Of a stretch of 64,000 bases of DNA, positions 36,229 to 45,181 are shown in pieces. Numbering within the stretch: the stretch's first letter is position 1; each line of letters begins with the position of its first letter. Under the pieces are notes generated by a model, which was given only the letters and a program-made list of their open reading frames with translations, was not told where the DNA came from and searched no databases. Origin of the DNA: OMII01 sp947467385 (lineage in GTDB: Bacteria > Bdellovibrionota_C > UBA2361 > OMII01). Made by a program: the position numbers and the translations under genes. Location of the stretch: positions 1 through 64,000 of the forward strand of contig JBIKLA010000019.1 of NCBI GenBank assembly GCA_044360075.1. Reading direction: 5' to 3'.

Positions 36229-36720
36229 ATGTTGTGCCCGAAGTGCAGCTCTGAAAAATCATCCGTAACCGACTCGCGCGGAGATGGTGGCGCCATTCGC
36301 AGGAGGCGTGAGTGCCAGGATTGCGGATTCCGGTTCACTACCTACGAGCGGGTAGAGCTGGTCCTTCCAGGTGTCATCAAGAAGGATGGCCGGCGGGAGG
36401 TGTTCGACCGAGATAAGGTTCGTCGAGGCTTTCGCCGGGCGTGCGAGAAGCGCCCCGTGAGTGCTGAGGCGATCGACGCCGCGGTGGATGCAGTTGAAAA
36501 GCGCATCCAGGAGATGTGCGTTAAGGAGATCGACAGCCGGGTGCTTGGCGAGGCCGTTATGGACGAGCTCCGCAAGCTCGACAAGATAGCGTATGTGCGC
36601 TTCGCATCTGTGTACCGCGAGTTTTCAGACGTAAACCAGTTTGTCGATGCGCTTCAGAGCCTCGGCAAGCCGACCAACGACCCAGACACCGGCGCGCCCG
36701 TCAAGGTTGGCAACGAGTAG
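36229..36720 (+). CDS. nrdR: Transcriptional repressor NrdR
   Basis: Represses ribonucleotide reductase genes when dATP is high. A zinc ribbon (CPKC at residue 3, CQDC near 31) is followed by an ATP-cone domain beginning at LVLPGVIKKDGRREVF near 45. Its 163 residues match the family. It follows glyA by 13 bases and precedes ribBA by 11, a link common in deltaproteobacterial and other genomes. No nrd genes are in the window. Confidence 0.97.
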   Translation: MLCPKCSSEKSSVTDSRGDGGAIRRRRECQDCGFRFTTYERVELVLPGVIKKDGRREVFDRDKVRRGFRRACEKRPVSAEAIDAAVDAVEKRIQEMCVKEIDSRVLGEAVMDELRKLDKIAYVRFASVYREFSDVNQFVDALQSLGKPTNDPDTGAPVKVGNE

Positions 36721-36731
36721 CAGTAGAGCAG

Positions 36732-37973
36732 GTGCGTGAAGCCATGATGCCGTCTCGCGAAGCGGGGGAGCTTCCCCTTTCACCGATTGAGGAGATCCTA
36801 GCCGACCTGCAGGCCGGCAAGGGGGTCGTTGTGCTGGACGACGTGGGCCGCGAGAATGAGGGTGACGTCATTTTTGCGACGGAGGCGGTTACGCCAGAGG
36901 CGGTGGCGTTCCTCATGCGCGAGGCGAGGGGCCTTATATGCGTGAGCGTGAGCTCTGATGTCGCACGGCGGCTCAACCTTCCGCTGCAGGTAACCAACAA
37001 CAATTCGCCCCACCAGACGCCATTTGCCGTGAGTGTAGACCACCGCGATGTTGTGCCGGTTGGCGTGACGGCCGAGGCGCGCTCTCGCACGATGCGGGCG
37101 CTGCTTGACCCGTTGAGCGTGCCGGAGGATTTTGTCATTCCTGGACATGTATTTCCCCTTATCGCAAATGACGCCGGCGTTCTCGGGCGCCGAGGGCATA
37201 CTGAGGGGGCATTCGACCTGGCGCGGCTCGCCGGAATGGCGCCGTCAGGCATCCTGTGCGAAGTGCTTAACCCAGACGGCACGATGGCCCGCGGGGAGCA
37301 GCTTGTTGAGTTCTCCTGCCGGCACGACCTCAAAATCACCACCATCGAGGCGATACGCCAGCACCGGATGTTGCATGAGATAGCGGTACGGGAGCTCAGC
37401 ACCAGGGACGTTGAGACCGACTTCGGCACGTTTCGCGCGACGGTGTACTCCGATGACGCAGCCGGGAAGGAGCACATAGCCCTCGTGCGAGGTGACCTGA
37501 CCGCGATGCCCGCATCATACGCTCCGCTCGTGCGGCTTCATTCAGAATGCCTTACGGGCGACGTGTTTGGCAGCCGGCGCTGTGACTGCGGGCCGCAGCT
37601 CGCTGGGGCTATGCAGCTTGTGGCGGCCGAGGGCGCTGGACTTATCCTGTACCTGCGGCAGGAGGGGCGCGGCATCGGCCTTGAGAACAAGCTCCGCGCG
37701 TATGGGCTGCAGGACCAGGGCTTCGACACGGTAGAGGCGAACGTCAAGCTAGGATTTCGCCCGGACGAGAGAGATTTTGCGGTGGGGGCGCACATGCTCC
37801 TGTCGCTTGGGGTGACGTCCATTCGACTCATGACCAACAATCCAGAGAAAGGGGCGACCCTTGAGCGGCACGGAATCTCGATTGTTGAGCGGGTTCCCAT
37901 GATCGCGGAGGAGGATCCGTGCAGCGTAGGCTACCTGCGCACCAAGCGCGAAAAAATGGGGCACCTGCTCTAG
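36732..37973 (+). CDS. ribBA: Bifunctional DHBP synthase / GTP cyclohydrolase II
   Basis: Supplies both precursors of riboflavin. The RibB half (residues 15-215) has DDVGRENEGDVIFATE near 35 and HTEGAFDLARLAG near 155. The RibA half (residues 215-410) has the zinc-binding HSECLTGDVFGSRRCDCG near 273 and RQEGRGIGLENKL near 305. Both active sites look complete. The start could be GTG 36732 (used here), ATG 36744 or ATG 36747. No FMN riboswitch was seen upstream, and ribE and ribH do not follow. Confidence 0.95.
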   Translation: MREAMMPSREAGELPLSPIEEILADLQAGKGVVVLDDVGRENEGDVIFATEAVTPEAVAFLMREARGLICVSVSSDVARRLNLPLQVTNNNSPHQTPFAVSVDHRDVVPVGVTAEARSRTMRALLDPLSVPEDFVIPGHVFPLIANDAGVLGRRGHTEGAFDLARLAGMAPSGILCEVLNPDGTMARGEQLVEFSCRHDLKITTIEAIRQHRMLHEIAVRELSTRDVETDFGTFRATVYSDDAAGKEHIALVRGDLTAMPASYAPLVRLHSECLTGDVFGSRRCDCGPQLAGAMQLVAAEGAGLILYLRQEGRGIGLENKLRAYGLQDQGFDTVEANVKLGFRPDERDFAVGAHMLLSLGVTSIRLMTNNPEKGATLERHGISIVERVPMIAEEDPCSVGYLRTKREKMGHLL

Positions 37974-38115
37974 GGCAGCCCCTAAGGTGCTGATAGCGCT
38001 TGCGGTGTCTGGGTGGGAGGCTTTTTTGTATCGCAGCAGCCCTTAAATCCCCATATCCTGGTGTACGTGTGTTCTTTTTCAAGGTTGGGAGGAGAGGCGG
38101 CGTGAGGAGTCCGGC

Positions 38116-38565
38116 ATGAAATCGAGGCGCGCGTGCCGTGAGGCTGCCCTGCAGGCCCTTTACCAGTTCGACACCCTCGGCGAGTTCTCAGCCGACCAAC
38201 TAGATTTTTTTCTTGTCCACTTCCAGTCGCAGGCGCAGCTTGACGATGACGACCAGGAGAGCCGCGTCGTAGCTGACCAGTTTTGCCGAGAGCTCGTTAG
38301 CGGCGTTGTCAGCAACATCGATGCTATCGATGAAGCCATAGCGCGCGCTTCGGTCAATTGGAGCGTAAGCCGAATGGCGCGAGTGGACCGCACGATCATT
38401 CGCTTGGCGGCGTATGAGATCATGTTCGTGGACGACATCCCAAGCAAGGTAAGCATTAATGAGGCGATTGAGGTCGCAAAGCGGTTCTCTGCGCCCGAGG
38501 CGCCCACCTTCATTAACGGCCTGCTTGATAAGCTGGCAGCACAGGAGCAGAAGCCCAAAAGATAG
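38116..38565 (+). CDS. nusB: Transcription antitermination factor NusB
   Basis: A 149-residue all-helical RNA-binding protein that acts with NusE in rRNA antitermination. RACREAALQALYQFD near residue 4, VDRTIIRLAAYEI near 87 and INEAIEVAKRF near 112 are the family signatures. It lies 142 bases after ribBA. ribH, normally just before nusB in this context, is missing. It converges with the membrane-protein gene at a 4-base gap. Confidence 0.96.
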   Translation: MKSRRACREAALQALYQFDTLGEFSADQLDFFLVHFQSQAQLDDDDQESRVVADQFCRELVSGVVSNIDAIDEAIARASVNWSVSRMARVDRTIIRLAAYEIMFVDDIPSKVSINEAIEVAKRFSAPEAPTFINGLLDKLAAQEQKPKR

Positions 38566-38569
38566 TCGA

Positions 38570-40354
38570 CTACTGGGTGGCTGAGGCTGTTGCGGTTTCC
38601 GCTGAGGGGTTGAGTATCCTTACCCTGACGATGGACCAGTCATGCCGAGCCTTGCCGGTCTGCTTGACGAAGATGCACTGAACCTTGCGGGGCACGGGGA
38701 AGATAATCCTCACGTCCTCATGGGGCCCCCAATACGGGTAGCCGTCCGAGGTGAAACGAAGCGCCCCCTGCCACGACGGGCGGGAGAGGATCTTCTTGGG
38801 GGCCGCCCGCGAGCAGTCGCCGCCAGTGATCTCAACGCCACGGGGGAAGTCAAGGGCGTGAAGTCCCGGTGATAGCTCGATCCCGCTCACAGGGGTAGTT
38901 GCCCCAAATTGAATGGTGAGAACCTCCCCTCCAACCTGGCCGCCGATGTTTGTGTGGAGCCTGACATGCCCGGGCCTCGATGACATGGGCTCGGACATGC
39001 CGGGAGTGAGCGAGTACGTGGCGCCAACGGCTTTGCTGTCGCGCATGCGGGAGCTTGAGAGGTTTCTGTAGCGCGCAGCATGCTGGAAGAACTTGGGATC
39101 ATCACGAAGGGCGCCCTTGGCTACCGCAGCCGAGGGCGAGAAGAGCCACCTGTGCATTTCGTCGCTGAGGCCTGCGAATTTCTTCGGCAGCTCTGGTGCA
39201 CGAAGATCCCTCGGCGCAATCGCTATCGCACCGAGGAGCGCAAAGGCAACGGGTATACCCGCGAGGGACATTGGCCTCGCAAGGGCAACGGCAGCCACTA
39301 GCCACGCGGCGGTACCCACCATAATCGATGAGAGGGGCACAACGGTTCCCCACGGCAGGAGCCGCGAGAGGGTCGCCACCGGAGCCTGCATCGCCCACGA
39401 GCGCGGCAACAGGACATCGAGAGCCACGCACAACGACATGACGAACACGGCGCCGAAGATCGCCCGTTCATGACGCGTGGAACCGGAGAGGTATCGGAGC
39501 GAGGCCACGAGGCCCAGGAGCACGATAGCAATGGCTGCCGGGCGGTAGAGGTCCGCCATCGCAAGGTAGTCGAGGGTTAAAATTGGGTAGCGCGGCCCGA
39601 CGATGGCGAGGAAAGGCAGCCGGTCTGCGACGTCTGTGTTTACGTGGGCGTTGTCAGGGTACAAGGGGAACGGTGCCCGCGGGGCGGCTAGGGACATCCA
39701 TAGAGAGGGCCCCAGGGCGACTACGGATATGCACAGGGCTGCCCGTGTGGAGAGCATCTTTCGCTTTCCATACCGCTCAAGCACGAAGCGCGCGAAGACT
39801 AGGGCAAGCAGCGCAACAAAGAGCGAGGCCTGGTTTGCGCTCATGGCGCACTGCACCGAAACGAAGAGCGTCAGGATCCAGAGGGGCGCAACCTTGATCG
39901 CGTAGCCCTCGCGGGACGCGTGCAGGATAGCAAAGAGCATCATAGAGAGGAGGGGCACCCACGAGAGGCTGCCGATAACGAAGGGATCGAGCCCAACGCC
40001 GGCCACAACAGCCAAAGGCGGCAGCGAGCTCAGGAGCCACAGCGTAGGGGCCGGGATCTTTTGTGATCCGGCAAGCTGTCGGACGACGAGAAACGTTCCG
40101 CACATCAGCACGAGGAGCTCGGCCACGAGAGATGATTGGGCAACGAGGGGCCTCAGGAGAAGGCTCGCATAGTGGGCGACGGGCCCCTGACGCCACATGT
40201 GGTACTCGTTGTGGTTAGGGTTGCTTAACACTGCCCATGAGCTGTCCGGAGAGGGCTGTAGGTGGGCCAGCGGCTCAAGGAAGATGGAGGGGATGGCGAG
40301 GGCCAGCCCTGATACGAGGAATGCCAGCAGGGCTGCTGTTCGGAAACGCTTCAC
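38570..40354 (-). CDS. Large membrane protein with extracytoplasmic C-terminal domain
   Basis: A 594-residue protein with about ten transmembrane helices up to residue 380, then a soluble domain of about 210 residues. Between helices 1 and 2 is a loop with NPNHNEYHMWRQGPVAHY. The tail is beta-rich with two Cys and a WQGALRF...YPYWGPHEDVRI region, like a carbohydrate-binding jelly roll, though this is only an impression. The start is GTG 40354, overlapping the upstream gene by 4 bases (GTGA), so the two are coupled. I do not recognise the family; a membrane glycosyltransferase role is possible. Confidence 0.7.
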   Translation of the reverse strand: MKRFRTAALLAFLVSGLALAIPSIFLEPLAHLQPSPDSSWAVLSNPNHNEYHMWRQGPVAHYASLLLRPLVAQSSLVAELLVLMCGTFLVVRQLAGSQKIPAPTLWLLSSLPPLAVVAGVGLDPFVIGSLSWVPLLSMMLFAILHASREGYAIKVAPLWILTLFVSVQCAMSANQASLFVALLALVFARFVLERYGKRKMLSTRAALCISVVALGPSLWMSLAAPRAPFPLYPDNAHVNTDVADRLPFLAIVGPRYPILTLDYLAMADLYRPAAIAIVLLGLVASLRYLSGSTRHERAIFGAVFVMSLCVALDVLLPRSWAMQAPVATLSRLLPWGTVVPLSSIMVGTAAWLVAAVALARPMSLAGIPVAFALLGAIAIAPRDLRAPELPKKFAGLSDEMHRWLFSPSAAVAKGALRDDPKFFQHAARYRNLSSSRMRDSKAVGATYSLTPGMSEPMSSRPGHVRLHTNIGGQVGGEVLTIQFGATTPVSGIELSPGLHALDFPRGVEITGGDCSRAAPKKILSRPSWQGALRFTSDGYPYWGPHEDVRIIFPVPRKVQCIFVKQTGKARHDWSIVRVRILNPSAETATASATQ

Positions 40355-42579
40355 GACGCACCCCCTGTGCCGAGAAGCCTCTCAAGAGGCGAGACAGACC
40401 GGATCGTGACGGGCGTACCCACAGGGCACTGCGAGAGCTCAATGAAGGTAATCTCTGGCCCAGCCTGAAACGGCTTGAGGACACAGTGAGAGCTTGTGAG
40501 AAAGGGGAAGTGTCTGAACTTGAGTACCAACCGTTCTGTTCTGGGAGCAAAAGTTATTGAGTTTCGTGTCTGGGAGAAGTTCGATGCCTCGCCCTCAGCA
40601 ACAAAATTTGGGGCAAAGCCAGGCCGAGCAAAAATGAAAAACTTGCCGACCTTGGATATCTCCCGATAAGCCTGGGGCCGAGAGCTAAAGAACTGGATCC
40701 ACTCCGGCTCATGGGCGATGACGAGTGACGCATTCATCAAGTTGAGGTAGTCGGAGATGCCATCATCCCCTCGCTTGAGGTATGCTTGCGGGATGGGTTG
40801 CGTGTATTGCCACAGGGTATGGGCGAAACTGCTCGCCACGAGGGGGGTAGGCCCCCAGAGCGCCATAGGTGCCAGGTGTGCACCGTCTAGATCATGTACG
40901 ACGCATCCCGAAAAGAAAGCGCGGCCACCGTTTGAGTGGTCCGAAATGGTATCGGTGAGCTGGCGAACTAATTGGCTTTGAAAGCGAAATTTTTCTGACG
41001 ACTGATTAAAGACGATGAGCAGCACGGGAAGGGGAGACACAAGGAGAAAAGAGCCGGCAATCGTTGCCGCAATCCGGGGCAATACGCCGCGGCTCGCCGC
41101 CGCGAAAAGCACGCTCAAGTAGCGGCTGACAGGAACCACGAGCAGCATAGCTGCGATAAGGCCCATGCGGTCGAGCTCAAGCTGCGGCTTAAGCGTCACC
41201 GCAAATGTTCCTAGAAACATCAGCCACGTCACGGTTAGGGAGCATGCGAAACGGGTCCCGGCGGGCAGGGCGAGGAGGGCCGGAACCGCAAAGACGAGTA
41301 TCAGGGCGTTGAGGGCATTTACCTGCGAGTGGAGCTCGTTCATGGCGTGCCGCGCGTCGAGGCCTCCCGCCCGATGCCTGAAATCTTGGGCTGGCGCGGC
41401 CGGAGTGTGGTCCTCTTCCTCTTCAAGATCTTCCGCTTTGCTTGACTCGATTGCGGGGAGCATGTTCGTGCCGTTTGCCGGAGCGGCGACGGTGCCAGAC
41501 GCGATAAAATTCCCCACATTCGAAACTCGCCACATCATCGCTACCCAAGGCAGGTTGAGCGAGAAGATGAGCGTGAGGGTCAGTAGGTGCCGACTTGAGC
41601 GCATGAGGGACGGCAGCTTGCCGAGCGCCACTATCGCCATGGGAGCCAGAGCAATGGCAGACGGGGACCAGAAAAACATGAGGGTGGAGCAGCCAGCAAC
41701 GGCGAGGCAGAGCAGCCATGCCGGGCGCTTCTGGGTTAGAAACGTTATCCACAGCGCCACACAGAGGGGAAAGAGGGCTGTGCTCGTGATAAAACCGAGC
41801 GTGCCGTACTTGAGGGCCCAGCGGTACCACAGGAGGCTTGTGCTGACCGAGAGGCCTGCGGCGATGAGGGAGGCATTCCGGTTGCCCCCAAGGATGCGCG
41901 AGGCCAGAAAAGCGCACATCGGCGTGAAGCCCCACAGGAGAATCGCAACGATCCAGTTATACGACTGTTCTATGTCGAGCAGGTAAATGATTGGAGAAAA
42001 GAGAAAGAAAACATTGAGGACTCCGGTGGCGAAGAAGTCGCGCGCATCGAAGCCTGCGTTCCAGACAGGCGACCAGAACGGGATGGAGGGGAAGTTCTCG
42101 CGCAGGAGTTTGAGCCGAAAGAAGAACATGGCGTGATCGTCCATGAGGAGGATCGAGCCACCGGAGGCAGCGTTGAAGGCGTACATGAGGCCACCAAGCG
42201 AAGCGCCAAGCCAGAGCGCAAGCACCACAGGGAGCCGGATCCAGTGAGCCAGAAAAAAAAGCAGCACACCCACGAGGATGGGGCCTCGCACGAGAGGATC
42301 GACGTAGAACCCCCATGGCCTAATGAGAAAATCGGAGAGGAAGATGATAACGAGCCCGAATGACCACACGACGGGATTGGAGAGCTCGGTGGCCGATGGC
42401 CAGCGGCGGTTGCGAAGCAGCGAGCGCGCGCAGGCCACGGTTGCAAGCAGCAGCCCTACGGTAACGGGGAAGCGCCCGGCCGGTATGAGGGCGGGTTGAG
42501 ACTGATCCCATAAAAACCACGCACCGCCGGTCAAACCGAGCACAACAAGAAGGAGGGCTGCTGACGCGGCTATGTGCAT
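40351..42579 (-). CDS. Large membrane protein, possibly PTPS-related family
   Basis: A 742-residue protein with about 13 hydrophobic helices over residues 1-520 and a soluble C-terminal region of about 200 residues. MDDHAMFFFRLKLLRENFPS near residue 145, followed by PVWNAGFDARDFF, resembles the first extracytoplasmic loop of the 6-pyruvoyl-tetrahydropterin-synthase-related / YfhO-like membrane proteins, which are thought to be lipid-linked-sugar glycosyltransferases. An acidic loop DLEEEEDHTP lies near 385. It is translationally coupled to the following membrane-protein gene. Family assignment is tentative. Confidence 0.65.
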   Translation of the reverse strand: MHIAASAALLLVVLGLTGGAWFLWDQSQPALIPAGRFPVTVGLLLATVACARSLLRNRRWPSATELSNPVVWSFGLVIIFLSDFLIRPWGFYVDPLVRGPILVGVLLFFLAHWIRLPVVLALWLGASLGGLMYAFNAASGGSILLMDDHAMFFFRLKLLRENFPSIPFWSPVWNAGFDARDFFATGVLNVFFLFSPIIYLLDIEQSYNWIVAILLWGFTPMCAFLASRILGGNRNASLIAAGLSVSTSLLWYRWALKYGTLGFITSTALFPLCVALWITFLTQKRPAWLLCLAVAGCSTLMFFWSPSAIALAPMAIVALGKLPSLMRSSRHLLTLTLIFSLNLPWVAMMWRVSNVGNFIASGTVAAPANGTNMLPAIESSKAEDLEEEEDHTPAAPAQDFRHRAGGLDARHAMNELHSQVNALNALILVFAVPALLALPAGTRFACSLTVTWLMFLGTFAVTLKPQLELDRMGLIAAMLLVVPVSRYLSVLFAAASRGVLPRIAATIAGSFLLVSPLPVLLIVFNQSSEKFRFQSQLVRQLTDTISDHSNGGRAFFSGCVVHDLDGAHLAPMALWGPTPLVASSFAHTLWQYTQPIPQAYLKRGDDGISDYLNLMNASLVIAHEPEWIQFFSSRPQAYREISKVGKFFIFARPGFAPNFVAEGEASNFSQTRNSITFAPRTERLVLKFRHFPFLTSSHCVLKPFQAGPEITFIELSQCPVGTPVTIRSVSPLERLLGTGGAS

Positions 42580-42692
42580 GAGATGACTACAGAACTCACA
42601 AATCGCGGGAATCGCCAGTGTATACCTCGGTTAAGGCGAGGTCAAAGCCTGTCTTTTCAGGTGCTTGCGAGCAAAAGACCGGCCCTGTGCGG

Positions 42693-43781
42693 CTAGGAGT
42701 TTTTGTTCGAGCGCTCAACCCCGTGCTGAACGAAGAAGGGGTCGAATTGAAACACTGCCTCACGGAAGTGCTCGATTGCGCGTGAGTTGTCGTTGGAGTT
42801 GAGGGCGTTCAGGCCTTGGGCCAGCCGTGTCTGCACCGCCTCCATGTCGTTTGGGCTAAAGGTGATGTAGCGCGAGGTGCTGCCGTTCGTCGTGCGCTCC
42901 TCGTACATCTGGAGGCTCGACACAAAGTTTGCAACTGCGCCGAGCGTCTCGCCGCTCTCGTTCTGCATGATTCCCTTGAGCGCAAAGTAGCGCGGGCTGT
43001 CGTCGAGCCGCTGGCTGCACTCAAGGCACTGCGTTGCGGCTGTCTTGTCGCCGAAGCGGATGAAGAGGGCCGCAAGGGAATGGTAGGACGCGGCGGCGCT
43101 CTCCTTGCTGTGAGAGAGCCAGTTGTGGTGCGGGAAGAGCTCCTCGATGTTGAGCGAGTCGACGGCGGCGTGGAGGCAGCGAGCGAGCTGAGCCCCAGAA
43201 AGCTCGGTCAGTCGGGCCGCATCGACTGGGTTCATGAGCGGGTTCACAGACGTTGACGAGCGAACTGTGTCCCCGTCCGAGAGGGAGCGGATAAGGGTCT
43301 GGGCAAGATATTCGGCCACTGACGTGCAGCCAGAGGGGGTGGTCGCGCTCAGCGCGTAGCGGGTCGTTGCCAGGCACACAAACGGCCATACTGAATTGTG
43401 CTTCATTGACTCGATAATCGTGTCTGGCGTCATCTCCGGAAGCTCTAGGATCGAGCGCCCGGTCGAAGGCTCAAACACGGTGTGCTCAAGCATTGAGCGG
43501 GTCTCAAGCTCTGCGGCCATGCGCGAGATGTCGTCTGTGGAGAAGGTCAGCGCTGAGCTTACGATCAGGGTACGCTTGCTTGCTGCCGCGGCGATGCCCT
43601 GTGCGAGCGCGTCAACGATGTTCTCTGCAATGACCCACGATGCTGACGCGGTCGGCTCAAGCTGCTCGCGCGTGCTCACCACGGTGATGTCGGCAAACGC
43701 GCCGACATCGCTGAAGAGCCGGGCGAGAAGCTGTGTGTTCGCCTGGTTGAGAGAGTCATCGACGATAAGGGCGCTAATCAT
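42693..43781 (-). CDS. Hypothetical protein with TPR-like C-terminal half
   Basis: A 362-residue soluble protein that I do not recognise. The N-terminal half (MISALIVDDSLNQANTQLL) is an alpha/beta domain of unknown type. The second half, from about residue 225, has helix pairs of TPR character: SYHSLAALFIRFGDKTAATQ, SGETLGAVANFVSSLQMY and NDNSRAIEHFREAVFQFDP. ATG 43781 has GAGGTGG just upstream. It may form an operon with the two membrane-protein genes downstream (113-base gap). Confidence 0.7.
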   Translation of the reverse strand: MISALIVDDSLNQANTQLLARLFSDVGAFADITVVSTREQLEPTASASWVIAENIVDALAQGIAAAASKRTLIVSSALTFSTDDISRMAAELETRSMLEHTVFEPSTGRSILELPEMTPDTIIESMKHNSVWPFVCLATTRYALSATTPSGCTSVAEYLAQTLIRSLSDGDTVRSSTSVNPLMNPVDAARLTELSGAQLARCLHAAVDSLNIEELFPHHNWLSHSKESAAASYHSLAALFIRFGDKTAATQCLECSQRLDDSPRYFALKGIMQNESGETLGAVANFVSSLQMYEERTTNGSTSRYITFSPNDMEAVQTRLAQGLNALNSNDNSRAIEHFREAVFQFDPFFVQHGVERSNKNS

Positions 43782-43978
43782 AACCACCTCGACAAGCCTT
43801 CAGGGGCCTTAAAAAGGTCGATCCAGAACCTGAACCCGCCGGGACGGAACTGTCCTAGAGGGTACGTTCGGTTCGATGCAGACCCGATTGTGATGGTCGC
43901 AAAAAGTTTAAGGGGTAGGCTATATTTTGCGCAGCCTGAGGCGGATAAGGGCAGTAATTTTGGGGCCTTATGGCCAGC

Positions 43979-45004
43979 TCAGGAGGGCCGTGAAACCTCG
44001 ACCTGTGTGCCCTCTAGCTTAAGGTAGTTGAGGAAAACGGGCGCCAGGATCATGCCCGGAATACCTGCCAATCGCTCGCCGACGAGGAGGGCCAGGAGCG
44101 TTAGCCACATAGGGTTCTTGATGCGGCCACCGATGATCCTGCTGTTGAGAAAGTACTCAAACTTATGGAGCACGATTAGGTAGAGGAGCGAGATCACGGC
44201 GAGCTGCAGGGATTGGGTGAGCCCGATGGCAAAGATGACTGTATTGCTTATGAGGTTGCCGATGATGGGGAGCAGCCCGCACAGGAATGTGATGCCTACG
44301 ATAACAAAGGAGTATGGCAGGGGGATCCCCACCAGCCCAAGGCAGCCGAGAAACACACCAGTAAAAAAGGTGTTTACGGCAGATATAATAACCTGGGCAC
44401 CCATGACGCGGTGAAAGCTTTGGAAGAAGCAGCGGAAGCGTTGCGAGAGGGCCGTGGTGAACTCCGAGTATAGGTTGCTAGAGATGGGGTAGCTTCCCAT
44501 CCCAAGGTCCATCTTTCCGTTGAAGAAGATTGCAGCTGTCGCAACGACGCCGATGATGACGTAGACAAACTCCTTCGTGAAGATGCTCGCAACCTTGAAG
44601 GCCGAGGTGAGTTGAGAGTTTATCTTTTGGACCGAGAAAACCTTGAGGGTTTCCGCGTCGGTAAAGGGCGGCGTAAATCCGTACTTGTTTGCGAGGTCAA
44701 CCATGAGCGGGATCGACTTGTTGGCCGCCGCGGGAAGCGCCCCGACAGACTCGCTGATGAAGAGGCCGAAGAGGTACACAAGCGCGATAAAAACAATGCT
44801 GAACGCGAGTATCGCAAGGCGCTTCGGCAGCACCTTGCCCAAGTAGACGAGGGTGAGGTACCCGAACAGTATGGTGATAAAAGGGGTCCCCAGCTTGAAG
44901 ACGATAATGCTCGCCAGAATTATAAGCGTCAGGATGAAGGACGCCTTGTGTATGGACGCTTGCGAGAGGAGGGGGGACGAGGATGGTGCGTTGGAGTGGC
45001 TCAT
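43979..45004 (-). CDS. AI-2E family transporter
   Basis: A 341-residue inner-membrane protein of the AI-2E (UPF0118/PerM-like) family. It has a paired-helix N-terminal region (residues 22-75), a long middle segment to about 145, and a C-terminal helical bundle with the family stretch GLVGIPLPYSFVIVGITFL near 225 and IIGGRIKNPMWLTLLALLVG near 290. Family members include Na+(Li+)/H+ antiporters and putative AI-2 exporters, so the substrate is open. It lies 177 bases downstream of the TamB-Omp85 fusion gene on the same strand and could be cotranscribed. Confidence 0.88.
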   Translation of the reverse strand: MSHSNAPSSSPLLSQASIHKASFILTLIILASIIVFKLGTPFITILFGYLTLVYLGKVLPKRLAILAFSIVFIALVYLFGLFISESVGALPAAANKSIPLMVDLANKYGFTPPFTDAETLKVFSVQKINSQLTSAFKVASIFTKEFVYVIIGVVATAAIFFNGKMDLGMGSYPISSNLYSEFTTALSQRFRCFFQSFHRVMGAQVIISAVNTFFTGVFLGCLGLVGIPLPYSFVIVGITFLCGLLPIIGNLISNTVIFAIGLTQSLQLAVISLLYLIVLHKFEYFLNSRIIGGRIKNPMWLTLLALLVGERLAGIPGMILAPVFLNYLKLEGTQVEVSRPS

Positions 45005-45181
45005 AGGGGGGCAGTGTTATGCTCGGGGAATACTACCCAAAACCCGCCGGTTCCAAAAGGCGGACACTGCGGACGGGCTGAGCCCCAACGAAAGTGCTTC
45101 ATGAGGGGTGAATATGGTGCAAAAGCAGACGTTTGGGGCAAGCGGCGGGGCTGCCGGCCTGCCTCGTCGTCGAGAGAGGGG

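Noticed and set aside
36600..36744. FMN riboswitch upstream of ribBA
   Set aside because: The start lies 11 bases after nrdR and none of the conserved riboswitch core sequence is visible.
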